Notes under the pieces: generated by a model
What the model was told of the DNA's origin: nothing
The model's input: the letters and a program-made list of their open reading frames with translations, nothing else
Databases searched by the model: none
Shown here: positions 43,869-52,537 of the stretch, piece by piece
Layout of the letters: the number at the start of each line of letters is the position of its first letter
Position numbering within the stretch: the stretch's first letter is position 1
Source: Planctomycetota bacterium
GTDB taxonomy: Bacteria > Planctomycetota > Phycisphaerae > Phycisphaerales > UBA1924
DNA: 64,000 nt
Direction of reading: 5' to 3'
NCBI GenBank assembly: GCA_030950285.1
Contig: JAUZRR010000037.1
Span: 62,001-126,000 of the forward strand
Translations under genes and position numbers: made by a program

Positions 43869-45404
43869 TCAGAGCACCTTCTTTCGGGACTCGCCCAGCC
43901 CGGGGATATCAAGCTCAAGGAACACGCCCTCGATCCCCATCCCCCGGCACTCGACCTCGCAGGCGATCAGTTCGCTGTCCTTCTTGGCGAGTTCCTCGGG
44001 CGACACCGCAAGCCCCGGCTCGCCCGCGTCGTCCCGCAACAACCCCGACGACTGCGCCACGATCGCCCCGGCGTTCTTCTTCCACGCCTCGGTGTCGATC
44101 CACAACCGACCGCCGTCGATCGGGAACGACGCCGCGCCCCCGGTGCCGACAAACCCCGGCCGCCTCGGCTCGCGGGGCTGCCACAACTTCCCGCCGCCGG
44201 CTTCAACCAGCGTCCCGAACCGCTCGGCGACAAACGCCGGCGTGTCCGTCTTGCGGTACCCCTCGATCGGTGTCGAGAGGTACGAGCGTGCCGCGTGCAT
44301 GATCGCCACCGCCCGGTCCTCGGCGTTGCCGCCAAGTCGCACGACGATCGGGATGTCGATATCCAGCTCCCAGAACGCCTTGACCAGCCCGTAGGCCGAC
44401 CAGAACTGCTCCTGGCTCGCGACCCCCGAGCCCGATCCAAAATAGCCGCAGAGGTCGGGTTGTTGCAGGATGATCCGGGCCGCCCGATAGACCTTCGCCG
44501 CCGAGGGGTTGCCGGAGGTGTCGGTAAAGTTGGCGATCGTGTACCCCTGGTTGACGATCGCGTCCATGGACATCATCGACCCGCCGCCGCCGGCGCCGTG
44601 GAACCCGACGAGCCCCTTGGCGCCATCCGCCGGCTCGCTCGCCATCTCGGCAAAGAAGAACGTCCCGCGGTGGTCGTCCTGCTCGATGTCGTAGGCGATC
44701 CGTTCGAGCGTGGTGGGGGGATGGTCGAGCTCGCGGGCGATCTCGATTCCAAACTCGGGATGCCGGAACACCGCATAGTCGTCGATCGTCGCCCGGCAGT
44801 CCAGCGCGATGAAGCGCCCCGCAGCGTCGAGCGCGAGAGGGTTGACCTCGAGCGACCGCGCGTCGGCGTCCCGGGCCGCGCCAAACAACCGTTCCATCGT
44901 GTCGAGAAACGCCGCACCCGTCGCGCCCTCCAGCCCTTGCTCTTTGGCAAACGCCTCGAGCGCCGCCCGGTCCGGCCCGTCATGCACCGAGCACCCGATC
45001 TGCGCCACCTCCTCGGCCCGCTCCTCGATCCCCGTCCCCCCGCTGGCGGCCAGCAAGAGCAGCGGCGCCCGCGTCCGGTCGTCCACCGTCAGGCTCACAA
45101 AGAACTCCCGCACAAACGGCAGGCACTCCTCGACAAGCACCTCGGTCACCGGGAAGTTGCCCACCCGCATCCCCAGCATCCGGTGCGCCTGGGCCGACGC
45201 CTCGTCGGGGGTGTCGGAAAACTCCACGCCCCCGATCGCCTTGCGGCCGGTCGTGAACGCCTGAATCTTCACCACCACCCTCCCCCCGAGATCCGCCGCC
45301 GCGGCCGCTGCTTCGTCCGGGGACCGCGCCACCACGCCCCTGGGGATCGTGATCCCCGCCCCGGCCAGGATGGACTTGGCCTGGTGTTCGTGCAATCGTG
45401 CCAT
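43869..45404 (-). CDS. ATP-citrate lyase beta-like subunit (ATP-grasp, SucC-like)
   Basis: The 511-residue protein matches succinyl-CoA synthetase beta/ATP-citrate lyase beta: RLHEHQAKSILAGAG at 3-17 opening the ATP-grasp domain, the GGRVVVKIQ strand, SLEVNPLAL at 184-192 with the metal-binding Glu/Asn, LDCRA at 201-205, and later IPIVVRLGGNAEDRA, matching the SucC VVRLEGN motif. SucC is about 390 residues; the extra C-terminal 110 residues are seen in AclB-like proteins. It leads the operon; GAGAGGA precedes the ATG. Together with the next gene it forms a complete ATP-dependent citrate-type lyase. Confidence 0.88.
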   Translation of the reverse strand: MARLHEHQAKSILAGAGITIPRGVVARSPDEAAAAAADLGGRVVVKIQAFTTGRKAIGGVEFSDTPDEASAQAHRMLGMRVGNFPVTEVLVEECLPFVREFFVSLTVDDRTRAPLLLLAASGGTGIEERAEEVAQIGCSVHDGPDRAALEAFAKEQGLEGATGAAFLDTMERLFGAARDADARSLEVNPLALDAAGRFIALDCRATIDDYAVFRHPEFGIEIARELDHPPTTLERIAYDIEQDDHRGTFFFAEMASEPADGAKGLVGFHGAGGGGSMMSMDAIVNQGYTIANFTDTSGNPSAAKVYRAARIILQQPDLCGYFGSGSGVASQEQFWSAYGLVKAFWELDIDIPIVVRLGGNAEDRAVAIMHAARSYLSTPIEGYRKTDTPAFVAERFGTLVEAGGGKLWQPREPRRPGFVGTGGAASFPIDGGRLWIDTEAWKKNAGAIVAQSSGLLRDDAGEPGLAVSPEELAKKDSELIACEVECRGMGIEGVFLELDIPGLGESRKKVL

Positions 45405-45707
45405 CGATCAGGGTCCTCTCGCGTGCGGTCGCAAATGCAGAAGCGGTCGGGGAGCGGTGGGGGAGACTGGTTCAGGATCGGGCTGTGCAGAAGCCGAGCG
45501 GCATCATTGATGCACCCCCGCGAACCATCAAGGGCATCGACGCCGAGATTGCGTCTTGATTCGTCCCGCGACGGCATCGGTCTGGTCTGCGGCCGGGCCT
45601 GTATCTAATATATGCAGACCTGCGTGCTGCAATGTTTCTGTGTTCGGGTTTCTGCATCCCAAAGGGGGATTCCACACCGCGCGTGGCCGCGGGAATGAAC
45701 CCCAGCC
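45405..45707. other. leader and promoter region of the citrate cluster
   Basis: This 303-bp stretch lies before the lyase operon (minus) and after the DUF4340 gene (minus). An AT-rich island on the minus strand contains TATATT (45607-45612) and TTGCAG (45627-45632), 14 bp apart, too close for a normal promoter, so only the -10-like element is offered. Beside it GCAG-AC-CTGC (45614-45623) is a perfect small palindrome, a possible operator. The leader to the start at 45404 would be about 190 bases. I see no known riboswitch. Confidence 0.3.
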
Positions 45708-47261
45708 TCACAGGCCGGGCGAGTCGGTTTCGGCGTCCGCGTTGTTTGCGAGCCCCGCGATCCACGCCGCTGCCGCCCCGACTCCTGCCTCGGGCGGGTA
45801 GTACCGCAGCACATTCCCCACCGTCAGCAGCGCGTGCAGGCGGGTGTCCTCGGCCGGCGCGGGCAGCCCCGCCACCCCGAACCGGATCGTCTCCAGCGTC
45901 AGCCCGCCGAACCCTTCGCACGCGACGGTTGCAAGCAGCTCCGAGCCTCGCAGCTCACCGCCTTGGGACCACGCCGCGACCGACGCCACCCCGACCGTCA
46001 TCAGTTCCACGAGCGACTCGATCGCCGAGGCTTCTTCTGCGCCCACCAGTTCTCCGTCGCGCACCCAGCCTTCCCCGTCCCGCTCGGCCCGCAACTCAGC
46101 GCCCGAAGGCAGCACCACCCGCAGCGCCCGCACGTCACTGGGCTCGGCCCGCAGCGCCCGCCGCGCGAGATAGAACGCCGGCTGCCGCACCAGGTCGCGC
46201 AGCCCCTCGGCGTCCACCGATGCGGTCAACGGCCCGAAGACAAACGACTGTTCCTCCGCAGAATCCGCCGCTCCCGTCCCCCGCCCCGTCCCCCGCCCCG
46301 CCTCCTGCACCGCGCTCAACAGCACCGGCACCCGCCCGCCCCCGCTCACCGGCCCCAGCGTCACGCACCGGTGCACCACCGACCGCGAAACCACCGTGCC
46401 GTTCCCCCCGTCCCCCCGGGCTTGGCGTTGCTCGGCGGTCAGCGAGATCGCGGTCGCGTCCCGTGGAGGCTCGGAGCGTGCTGCCCGTCCCTCGGCCATC
46501 GGCAGCATCTGCAACCCCCGCACCAGCTCATCGACCAGCGCGTCCTCGGCCGCTTCGTCAAAGGGCGACGCGATCCGCCAGCCGCCCCGCCGTTGTTCGA
46601 GCACCAGTGCGCCGCCCGGCTGCCCTCCTCCCGAGACGACCTCCACCCGAGTGACCTCCCCTTCGATCCCGGCAAACGCCCGCGCGTCGATCCACGCCAG
46701 GAATCCCTGCCCGCCCCCTCCCCCGCCCCCCAGCAGCATCCGGGGCAGCTCGTCGGTGGTTGAGTACGTCCGCGGCCCCTCGGGGCTCTCGACCGTCACC
46801 ACCGCTCTGCCCCCCAGCGAGCCCCGCGGCAACCCGAGCGTGAACTCCGCGCCATCGCCCGCGGTCACCGTCAGCCGCGAACCGGCGGTGCCGGGTGCTT
46901 CGGTCTTTCCCGCACCGTCGCTGGACATCCCCCACATCCCCCGCATCCCCCGCAGCCGCTCGAGAATCCGCAGGAACGCCCGCACCCGGTCGGACCCTAC
47001 CGGCCACCTGATCTCGGGTGCTCCGTTTTCCCCTTTCAGCCGCAGTTCCCACCGGTCGGCCGCGATCCCCATCCGCACCAGCCGCTGGCTGCCATGGTCT
47101 CCGGCCGCCAGCGTGACCTCGGTCACACCGCTCGGCGGGAAGGGCATCAGGGACTCGGGCCTCGCGTCGATCGTGTCCCGTTGCGGCATCAGCAGCAGGC
47201 TGAGCCCCAGGCAGATGACCGTGACCAGCAGGAGGATCGTGATGACTTTGCTTCGCAACAC
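45708..47261 (-). CDS. DUF4340-type membrane-anchored protein
   Basis: The 517-residue protein has one N-terminal helix (VITILLLVTVICLGLSLLL, about 6-24) and a long periplasmic part with repeated beta segments of the DUF4340 kind (e.g. ADRWELRLKGENGAPEIRWPV, then RVRAFLRILERL). DUF4340 proteins usually accompany GldG-type ABC transporter genes; none is here. I chose the GTG at 47261, directly before the helix. It has no Shine-Dalgarno site, but TACACT lies six bases upstream, as for a leaderless message. Several Gly-rich runs interrupt the domain. Confidence 0.75.
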   Translation of the reverse strand: MLRSKVITILLLVTVICLGLSLLLMPQRDTIDARPESLMPFPPSGVTEVTLAAGDHGSQRLVRMGIAADRWELRLKGENGAPEIRWPVGSDRVRAFLRILERLRGMRGMWGMSSDGAGKTEAPGTAGSRLTVTAGDGAEFTLGLPRGSLGGRAVVTVESPEGPRTYSTTDELPRMLLGGGGGGGQGFLAWIDARAFAGIEGEVTRVEVVSGGGQPGGALVLEQRRGGWRIASPFDEAAEDALVDELVRGLQMLPMAEGRAARSEPPRDATAISLTAEQRQARGDGGNGTVVSRSVVHRCVTLGPVSGGGRVPVLLSAVQEAGRGTGRGTGAADSAEEQSFVFGPLTASVDAEGLRDLVRQPAFYLARRALRAEPSDVRALRVVLPSGAELRAERDGEGWVRDGELVGAEEASAIESLVELMTVGVASVAAWSQGGELRGSELLATVACEGFGGLTLETIRFGVAGLPAPAEDTRLHALLTVGNVLRYYPPEAGVGAAAAWIAGLANNADAETDSPGL

Positions 47262-47287
47262 AAACTGAGTGTATCGGACGTGCGGTG

Positions 47288-47332
47288 TGGCTGTGGTGGT
47301 GGTGGTGGTGGTGTGGTGGGGGGGGATTGGTG
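47288..47332. repeat. GGT simple-sequence repeat
   Basis: On the plus strand about seven TGG/GGT units run into a G run of eight. It sits 27-71 bp upstream of the DUF4340 start, where slippage could alter expression. No other run of this length lies outside coding DNA here. Confidence 0.8.
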
Positions 47333-47585
47333 GCCCGGCTCTCCGAGCCGGTCTTCGAGGGTGTGGAGCCCCCCCCACCAGCACAAAGTGCGCAGGACAC
47401 GTTCCCGGGCGTCCGGAAAGCATTCCTGCGCGTCCACCAGACACCGTGTTGCGCAGAGGAAAGATCGTGTTGCGTCCAGCAAACTTCATGTTGGCATAGC
47501 AAACATTGTTGATGCTGGTCCAATAATGCAAGAACGCCGGGGTTTCCTGTGGAAAACAGGGAAAAAAGGAATCTCCTCCCTTTCG

Positions 47586-47612
47586 TAGAGCCCCTCGCGC
47601 GAGCGAGGGGAC
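47586..47612 (+). repeat. palindromic dispersed element, divergent-gap copy
   Basis: Forward copy with loop GCGA, 57 bp before the amidotransferase-like start. It is the only intergenic copy not placed between convergent genes. Confidence 0.85.
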
Positions 47613-47668
47613 AATCCGTGAGCTGTCAATCAGAACCTACCCTCTGCTGCACCCACCGAGGCCCTCCA

Positions 47669-48478
47669 ATGACTCTCCCGCCCCCCACTGATCCCCCCAC
47701 TGATCCCCCCACATCTCTCCCCCCCCTCGTCGGCATCACCACCGACCTCGCCGACCACCCCAACGGCACCCGCGTCTTCACCTACCGCCACTACGCCGAG
47801 GCCGTCGCCGCAGCCGGGGGTATCCCGGTGCTCCTGCCCCCGATCGCCGAGACCGTCCGCGCGGTCGCCCCCCGCCTCGACGCCTTCGTCTTCACCGGCG
47901 GCGACGACCCCGGCACCGAGCCCTTCGGGTGTCCCACCGATCCCCGCACCACCCCCGTCCACCCCGACCGCCAACGGTTCGAGACCGACCTGCTCAGAAC
48001 CCTCACCGAGCACCACCCCCACACCCCCGTCCTGGGCGTCTGCCTGGGCATGCAGATGCAGGCCCTCGTCGCCGGCGGCAGGCTCGATCAATACATGCCC
48101 GAGTCTCACCCCACCCACGCCGACCACTGGGAACAGGACCACCCGGTCAACCCGATCGGACCGATCGGCGACAATCCCCTCGCCCTCCCCCTCCCCCTCC
48201 CCCTCCGCGGCACCGTCCGCAGCAAACACCGCCAGGCCGTCGCCGACCCCGGATCGCTGACGGTCATCGCGGTCGCCCCAGACGGCGTGATCGAAGCGGT
48301 CTGCGACCCGGCCCGCCGGTTCTGGGTCGGGGTACAGTGGCACCCCGAACGCACCGGGGACGACGCGGTCGGGGCCGCCCTCTTCCGCCAGCTCGTCGCC
48401 GCCGCCACGCCCCGTTCTGGAGCCCCCCAATGCCGCCCCCAACAACCCCCACCCCCCCAACCACCCCCGACGACCTGA
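47669..48478 (+). CDS. class-I glutamine amidotransferase-like hydrolase (peptidase C26, PuuD-like)
   Basis: The 269-residue protein matches the gamma-glutamyl-gamma-aminobutyrate hydrolase family. DAFVFTGGDDPGTEPFG marks the oxyanion region, LGVCLGMQMQ carries the nucleophile Cys, and GVQWHPER has the catalytic His-Glu. The N-terminus has a short tandem repeat (TDPPTDPPTS). PuuD splits gamma-glutamyl-GABA in putrescine breakdown; other members hydrolyse different gamma-glutamyl amides. GAGG lies before the ATG. Its 3' end overlaps the SPINDLY gene by 49 bases. Confidence 0.87.
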   Translation: MTLPPPTDPPTDPPTSLPPLVGITTDLADHPNGTRVFTYRHYAEAVAAAGGIPVLLPPIAETVRAVAPRLDAFVFTGGDDPGTEPFGCPTDPRTTPVHPDRQRFETDLLRTLTEHHPHTPVLGVCLGMQMQALVAGGRLDQYMPESHPTHADHWEQDHPVNPIGPIGDNPLALPLPLPLRGTVRSKHRQAVADPGSLTVIAVAPDGVIEAVCDPARRFWVGVQWHPERTGDDAVGAALFRQLVAAATPRSGAPQCRPQQPPPPQPPPTT

Positions 48479-50238
48479 TGCAGCAAGCCCTCCGCTCGAT
48501 GCAGGCCGGGCGGTTCGCTCCCGCCATCGAGCTGCTCGACCGGGCCGTCGCGCTCGCGCCCGACAACGCCGACGCGCACCGGATGCTCGGCGAGTGCCGC
48601 TTCCGCGTCGGGCAGGTCGCCCCCGGCATCGAGGCGCTGCAGGCAGCGCTCCGCCTCGACCCGCAGAACGCCAAGGCGTGGTTCTCGATGGGCGCGGTCT
48701 TCGCGCTGACCAACCGCGCCAAGCCGGCCGCCGAGGCGTTTGCCAAGGTCGTCGAGCTCGAGCCGAACAACGCGGTCGCGCTGGCGTGCCTGGGCAAGAG
48801 CCAGCAGACCCTCGACCAGGTCGACGAGGCGATCGAGTCGTATCTGCGCGCCATCGAGCTCCAGCCCGACCACCTCGAAGCCCGCACCGACCTGGCCAAC
48901 TGCTACCTGCACACCGGGCAGATCGACGAAGCGATCGCCGGGTTCCGCCGGGTCATCAAAGCAAAGCCCGACCACATCGCCGCCCTCGACTGCCTCTGCA
49001 CCGCGATGAACTATCCCCAGGGGCTCGACCGCGAAGACGTCTTCGCGGCCCACAAAGCCTACGGCGACGCGGTGATGAAAATCCCCGCCAACACCCTCCC
49101 CGACCCGCCCGGCACGCCGCCGCCCGACCTCGATCCAGACCGCCCGCTCCGCGTCGGCTACCTCTCGGCCGACCTCTACGAACACTCGGTCGCCTACTTC
49201 ACCCGGGCGTTGCTCGAGCACCGCGATGCGGCACAGTTCCAGACCTACTGCTACCACACGGGCACGACCCTCGACGCGGTCAGCGAAGAGCTCCGCGGCC
49301 TGACCGACAACTGGAGGCACGTCCGCGCGCTCAACGATGCACAACTCACCGCCAAGATCCGCGCCGACCGCATCGACATCCTCGTCGAGCTCACCGGGCA
49401 CACCCAGCACTCCCGCCTCCAGATGCTCCGTGTCAAGCCGGCCCCGGTCGTGGTGACGTATCTGGGCTATCCCAACACCACCGGGCTGCCCACCATCGAC
49501 TGCCGACTCGTTGACGGGCTGACCGACACGCCCGAGTCCGACAAGTACCACACCGAGAAGCTCGTCCGCCTCCCCGGCTGCTTTTTGTGCTACACGCCTC
49601 GGACTGATGCACCCCCGGTCGCGCCGTCGCCTTGCGTCGCCAACGGGTTCGTGACCTTCGGCTCGTTCAACGCGACCAAGAAGATCACGCCTCGGGTCTT
49701 CGCGCTCTGGTGCCGGGTTTTGCGTGAGGTCCCCACCGCGCGGCTCGTGCTCAAGGGGGCGGCGTTCTCGTCGCCCGTTGCGCTGGCGCGGTACGAAGCG
49801 ATGCTCGCCGAGCACCAGATCGACCGCGACAGGGTCGATCTGCTCGGGCGGATCGCAGCAAAGAAGGACCACCTCGACGCCTACCGCCTGCTCGATATCG
49901 GGCTCGACCCCTTCCCCTACAACGGCACGACCACGACGTGCGAGGCGCTGTGGATGGGTGTCCCCGTGGTGACCCTCGCCGGGGAGAACCACGCCAGCCG
50001 GGTCGGGCTCTCGCTGCTGACGGCGGTCGGCACGCCCGAACTGGTCGGCTTCGACGAGGACTCGTTTGTGCGCGCAGCGGCCGGGCTTGCGGGTGATACC
50101 GAACGCTTGCGATCGCTCCGCACCACCATGCGCGACCGCGTGGCGGCGTCCCCTCTCTGCGACGGCCCGGGGTTTCTGCAACGCCTCGAAGCCGCGTACC
50201 GGGCGATGTGGAGAGATGCGGTAAGCGCTCGCGGGTAG
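48430..50238 (+). CDS. SPINDLY-type O-linked GlcNAc transferase with TPR repeats
   Basis: The 602-residue protein has a Pro/Thr-rich lead, about five TPRs (residues 17-185, e.g. AIELLDRAVALAPDNADAH, AFAKVVELEPNNAVAL) and a C-terminal GT41 domain from about 230: LRVGYLSADLYEHSV, DILVELTGHTQHSRL, VTYLGYPNTTGL, FNATKKITPRVF, LDPFPYNGTTTTCEALWMGVPVVTL. It should move GlcNAc (or fucose) to Ser/Thr of target proteins in the cytoplasm. I prefer the ATG at 48430, seven bases after GGAG; an ATG at 48478 would share a base with the upstream stop and begin exactly at the first TPR. Confidence 0.9.
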   Translation: MPPPTTPTPPTTPDDLMQQALRSMQAGRFAPAIELLDRAVALAPDNADAHRMLGECRFRVGQVAPGIEALQAALRLDPQNAKAWFSMGAVFALTNRAKPAAEAFAKVVELEPNNAVALACLGKSQQTLDQVDEAIESYLRAIELQPDHLEARTDLANCYLHTGQIDEAIAGFRRVIKAKPDHIAALDCLCTAMNYPQGLDREDVFAAHKAYGDAVMKIPANTLPDPPGTPPPDLDPDRPLRVGYLSADLYEHSVAYFTRALLEHRDAAQFQTYCYHTGTTLDAVSEELRGLTDNWRHVRALNDAQLTAKIRADRIDILVELTGHTQHSRLQMLRVKPAPVVVTYLGYPNTTGLPTIDCRLVDGLTDTPESDKYHTEKLVRLPGCFLCYTPRTDAPPVAPSPCVANGFVTFGSFNATKKITPRVFALWCRVLREVPTARLVLKGAAFSSPVALARYEAMLAEHQIDRDRVDLLGRIAAKKDHLDAYRLLDIGLDPFPYNGTTTTCEALWMGVPVVTLAGENHASRVGLSLLTAVGTPELVGFDEDSFVRAAAGLAGDTERLRSLRTTMRDRVAASPLCDGPGFLQRLEAAYRAMWRDAVSARG

Positions 50239-50301
50239 CGGGCATTGCGGTGTTGGGGGGTGTTGGGGGGTGTTGGGTGGGGGGTGTTGAGCAGATGCGG
50301 C

Positions 50302-50328
50302 GTCCCCTCGCTTGCGCAAGGGGCTCTA
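50302..50328 (-). repeat. palindromic dispersed element, reverse copy in a triple
   Basis: Reverse copy, first of three in the 178-bp gap between the convergent SPINDLY and metF genes. The right arm differs by one base (GCAAGGGG on the plus strand). Confidence 0.85.
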
Positions 50329-50353
50329 CTTTACTTTGCGTGTAGTCTCTCGA

Positions 50354-50380
50354 TAGAGCCCCGGGCGCGAGCGAGGGGAC
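50354..50380 (+). repeat. palindromic dispersed element, forward copy in a triple
   Basis: Forward copy 25 bp from the reverse one, forming an inverted pair. The left arm is changed (CCCCGGGC), the right arm is intact. Confidence 0.82.
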
Positions 50381-50388
50381 AACTCCGA

Positions 50389-50411
50389 TCCCCTCGCGCG
50401 AGCGAGGGGAC
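50389..50411 (+). repeat. palindromic dispersed element, partial third copy
   Basis: Forward copy with perfect arms and loop GCGA but without the TAGAG flank. It stands eight bases after the second copy and six before the metF stop. Confidence 0.8.
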
Positions 50412-50416
50412 ATGGG

Positions 50417-51331
50417 TTAGAGCAACTCGGTCGAGTCGCGGACGCCGAGGGTGGTGTAGATATCCCGTGTTGCCCGCGAGCGGTTGAGGGTGTAGAAGTG
50501 GATGCCGTCGACCTCGTGGTCGAGCAGGTCGCGGCACTGTTCGGTCGCCCAGTGGACGCCCACCCGCTGGACGGCCTCGGCGTCGCCGCCGGTGCGTCGG
50601 ATCGCGCGGATGACCGAGGCCGGGAAACGTGCTCCGAGTGCCAGCTCCGCCATCCTTGCCATCCCCGGCGCCGAGGTGATGGGCATGATCCCGGCGATGA
50701 TGGGGACCCCGATCCCCGCGAGCCGACACCGGTCGCGGAAGTCGTAGAAGTCGCGGTTGTCAAAGAACAGCTGCGTGATGATGAAGTCGGCGCCGGCGTC
50801 CACCTTGGCTTTGAGCAGGTCGAGTTCGAGCAGGCGGTTGGGCGTCTCGGGGTGCCCCTCGGGGAACCCGGCGACCCCGATCCCGAAGCCGTCGGGGTCG
50901 GGGTGGGCCCCGGTGTCGTTGAAGCGGCGGATCGCTTTGACCAGATCGGCCGCGCGGGCGAAGGCGTCCCGGTCACGGCTGAATCCGGGGTCGTCCTTGG
51001 GCGGGTCCCCCCGCAGCGCGAGAATATTCCCGATCGCGTGCCTGGCGTACCGCTCGAGGATCGCGTGGATCTCGGCTTCGGTGTGCCCCAGGCAGGTCAG
51101 GTGAGGCATCGGGTTGAGCCCGGTCTCGTCCCGGAGGCGGACGACCAGGTCGTTGGTGACCTCGCGGGTCGAACCCCCAGCACCGTACGTCACACTGACA
51201 AACGTGGGGCGGAGTGTTTCCAGCTCGGCGATCGAGTCGAACAGCCGACCGGCGGCTTCGGGGCTCTTGGGGGGGAAGAACTCGAACGAGAACGTGGTTC
51301 GCTGGCGTTGGAAGATGTCGCGGATGTGCAT
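50417..51331 (-). CDS. metF: 5,10-methylenetetrahydrofolate reductase
   Basis: The 304-residue flavoprotein reduces methylene-THF to methyl-THF for methionine synthesis. Motifs: FEFFPPK at 16-22 (Glu17 corresponds to the catalytic Glu28 of E. coli MetF), FVSVTYGAGGSTRE, PHLTCLGHTE, NILALRGDPPK, and ADFIITQLFFDN. The size is that of E. coli MetF. The ATG at 51331 directly precedes the conserved start; earlier in-frame codons lie in the likely promoter region. Only a weak Shine-Dalgarno is seen. Confidence 0.95.
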   Translation of the reverse strand: MHIRDIFQRQRTTFSFEFFPPKSPEAAGRLFDSIAELETLRPTFVSVTYGAGGSTREVTNDLVVRLRDETGLNPMPHLTCLGHTEAEIHAILERYARHAIGNILALRGDPPKDDPGFSRDRDAFARAADLVKAIRRFNDTGAHPDPDGFGIGVAGFPEGHPETPNRLLELDLLKAKVDAGADFIITQLFFDNRDFYDFRDRCRLAGIGVPIIAGIMPITSAPGMARMAELALGARFPASVIRAIRRTGGDAEAVQRVGVHWATEQCRDLLDHEVDGIHFYTLNRSRATRDIYTTLGVRDSTELL

Positions 51332-51431
51332 GGGTTGCTCGGGAATCCTGATCCTTGACCGCGCCCGAGGCGTTCGCAAGCCCAAACCCGGACATGAATC
51401 CAAACTGTCGTTGGAATCCGGCGGGGAATCG

Positions 51432-51460
51432 AGTATTCTGTTGGTGTATCGGAGGTTCAA
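51432..51460 (-). promoter_or_regulatory. candidate sigma-70 promoter of metF
   Basis: On the minus strand TTGAAC (51460-51455) and AATACT (51437-51432) stand 17 bp apart, each with four of six consensus bases. The transcript would begin near 51425, giving a leader of about 95 bases. I looked for a SAM riboswitch in that leader and found none I could support. Confidence 0.35.
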
Positions 51461-51547
51461 GGGGGTCAGCCCGAGCCGATGTCACGATTGATCAAACAGC
51501 CACAGGTCCTCCGGGCCGGGGCTGTCGCCCGATTCCGAGGGAGAGCC

Positions 51548-52522
51548 ATGCGACCGAGGTCATACGTATTCCGTTCATTCTGCCTCTCCGGCGGCCGGTC
51601 TGGTGGGGCCGGCGGAGGGGGGGGCGGCTTCACACTCATCGAGCTGCTGGTGGTGATCGCGATCATCGCGCTGCTGATCGGCATCCTGCTGCCGGCGCTG
51701 GGCAAGGCGCGGCAGTCGGCGCGCACCACGGTCTGCGCCAGCAGCCTCCGCCAGATCACGCTCGGCTGGGCGATCTACGCCAACGAGTGGGACGACATCT
51801 CCGTTCCGGGGCAGGTCGGGCGGTACGCCGATGAGCGCAAGAACATCTACCACGTCGGCAACGGCGAGCAGTACCGCCCCCGCTGGTACGTCCAGATGGG
51901 AGCGGCGGCGGGGTTCTACGCGCTTGTCAATCCGTCCACCGATCGGGACACCGAGCACTCTGCACAGGTCAACAACGAGATATTTCTCTGCGACGAGACC
52001 GACGGCTGGACGAGCACCCGCAACAGCCCGTACGGGTACAACTACCAGTTCCTCGGCAACGCGCGCTTTGGCAATCGGGGTGAGTCCGAGGGGTTCGTCA
52101 AGTTCCCCGTCCGGACGAGCTCGATCGACGCCTCGGGGACCGTGCTCGCCGCCGATTCGCTGGGGAGTGCCGCGGGGAAGCCGGCGATCGAACGCACCGA
52201 GAACCTTGCCAACGGCGAGCGCGACTCGGCGCTCCGCGCGCGCGGCGGGCACGGCTATGCCCTGGACCCGCCCCGGTTGCGGCCCGACGGCGACTTCTGC
52301 GATCCCCAGTTTCCTTCACCCGAGAACCGCTCTGCGCCCGACGAACGCCACGGCACCAAGACCAACGCCTCGTTCTGCGACGGGCACGTCGAGACCACCA
52401 CACTCACAGAACTCGGCTATGTCGTCGATGGGGAGGGCGCGGTCGCGGCGTTTGACCCCAACGCCAGCAACGCCAAGTTCAGCGGCGGGCGGCGTGACGA
52501 CGACGTGACCGACGTCGACTGA
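51548..52522 (+). CDS. prepilin-like protein (type II secretion/type IV pilin N-terminus)
   Basis: The 324-residue protein has a basic N-terminus, a Gly run and the prepilin cleavage/methylation motif [20 protein letters not shown] at about 27-46. A helix follows and then a globular domain with [19 protein letters not shown]. Near the C-terminus [15 protein letters not shown] is the H-x9-DG motif of the planctomycete DUF1559/SBP_bac_10 prepilins. It should be processed by a prepilin peptidase and placed in a pseudopilus or the cell surface. GAGGGAGAG precedes the ATG. A 15-bp gap separates it from convergent adk. Confidence 0.9.
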   Translation: MRPRSYVFRSFCLSGGRSGGAGGGGGGFTLIELLVVIAIIALLIGILLPALGKARQSARTTVCASSLRQITLGWAIYANEWDDISVPGQVGRYADERKNIYHVGNGEQYRPRWYVQMGAAAGFYALVNPSTDRDTEHSAQVNNEIFLCDETDGWTSTRNSPYGYNYQFLGNARFGNRGESEGFVKFPVRTSSIDASGTVLAADSLGSAAGKPAIERTENLANGERDSALRARGGHGYALDPPRLRPDGDFCDPQFPSPENRSAPDERHGTKTNASFCDGHVETTTLTELGYVVDGEGAVAAFDPNASNAKFSGGRRDDDVTDVD

Positions 52523-52537
52523 ATCACACTGGATCGA

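Larger units (their letters stand above)
47262..47668. other. divergent intergenic region with simple repeats
   Basis: 407 bp between the DUF4340 gene (minus) and the amidotransferase-like gene (plus). It holds a GGT-rich simple repeat (47288-47332), a stretch of lower GC with GTGTTGCG-type repeats near 47440-47480, and one copy of the palindromic element (47586-47612). I see no RNA gene. An upstream ATG at 47549 is in frame with the plus gene, but reading from it passes through the palindromic element, so it is not favoured. Confidence 0.5.

Noticed and set aside
42738-45608. 956-codon open frame on the plus strand opposite the lyase genes
   Set aside because: It is an antisense shadow in GC-rich DNA: Arg/His/Pro-rich, no domain, and the opposite strand has clear family motifs.
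16546-50411. CRISPR array
   Set aside because: The repeats are dispersed palindromes, not evenly spaced, and no cas gene is present.
51332-51430. SAM riboswitch in the metF leader
   Set aside because: I could not find the conserved core or stems of any SAM riboswitch class.
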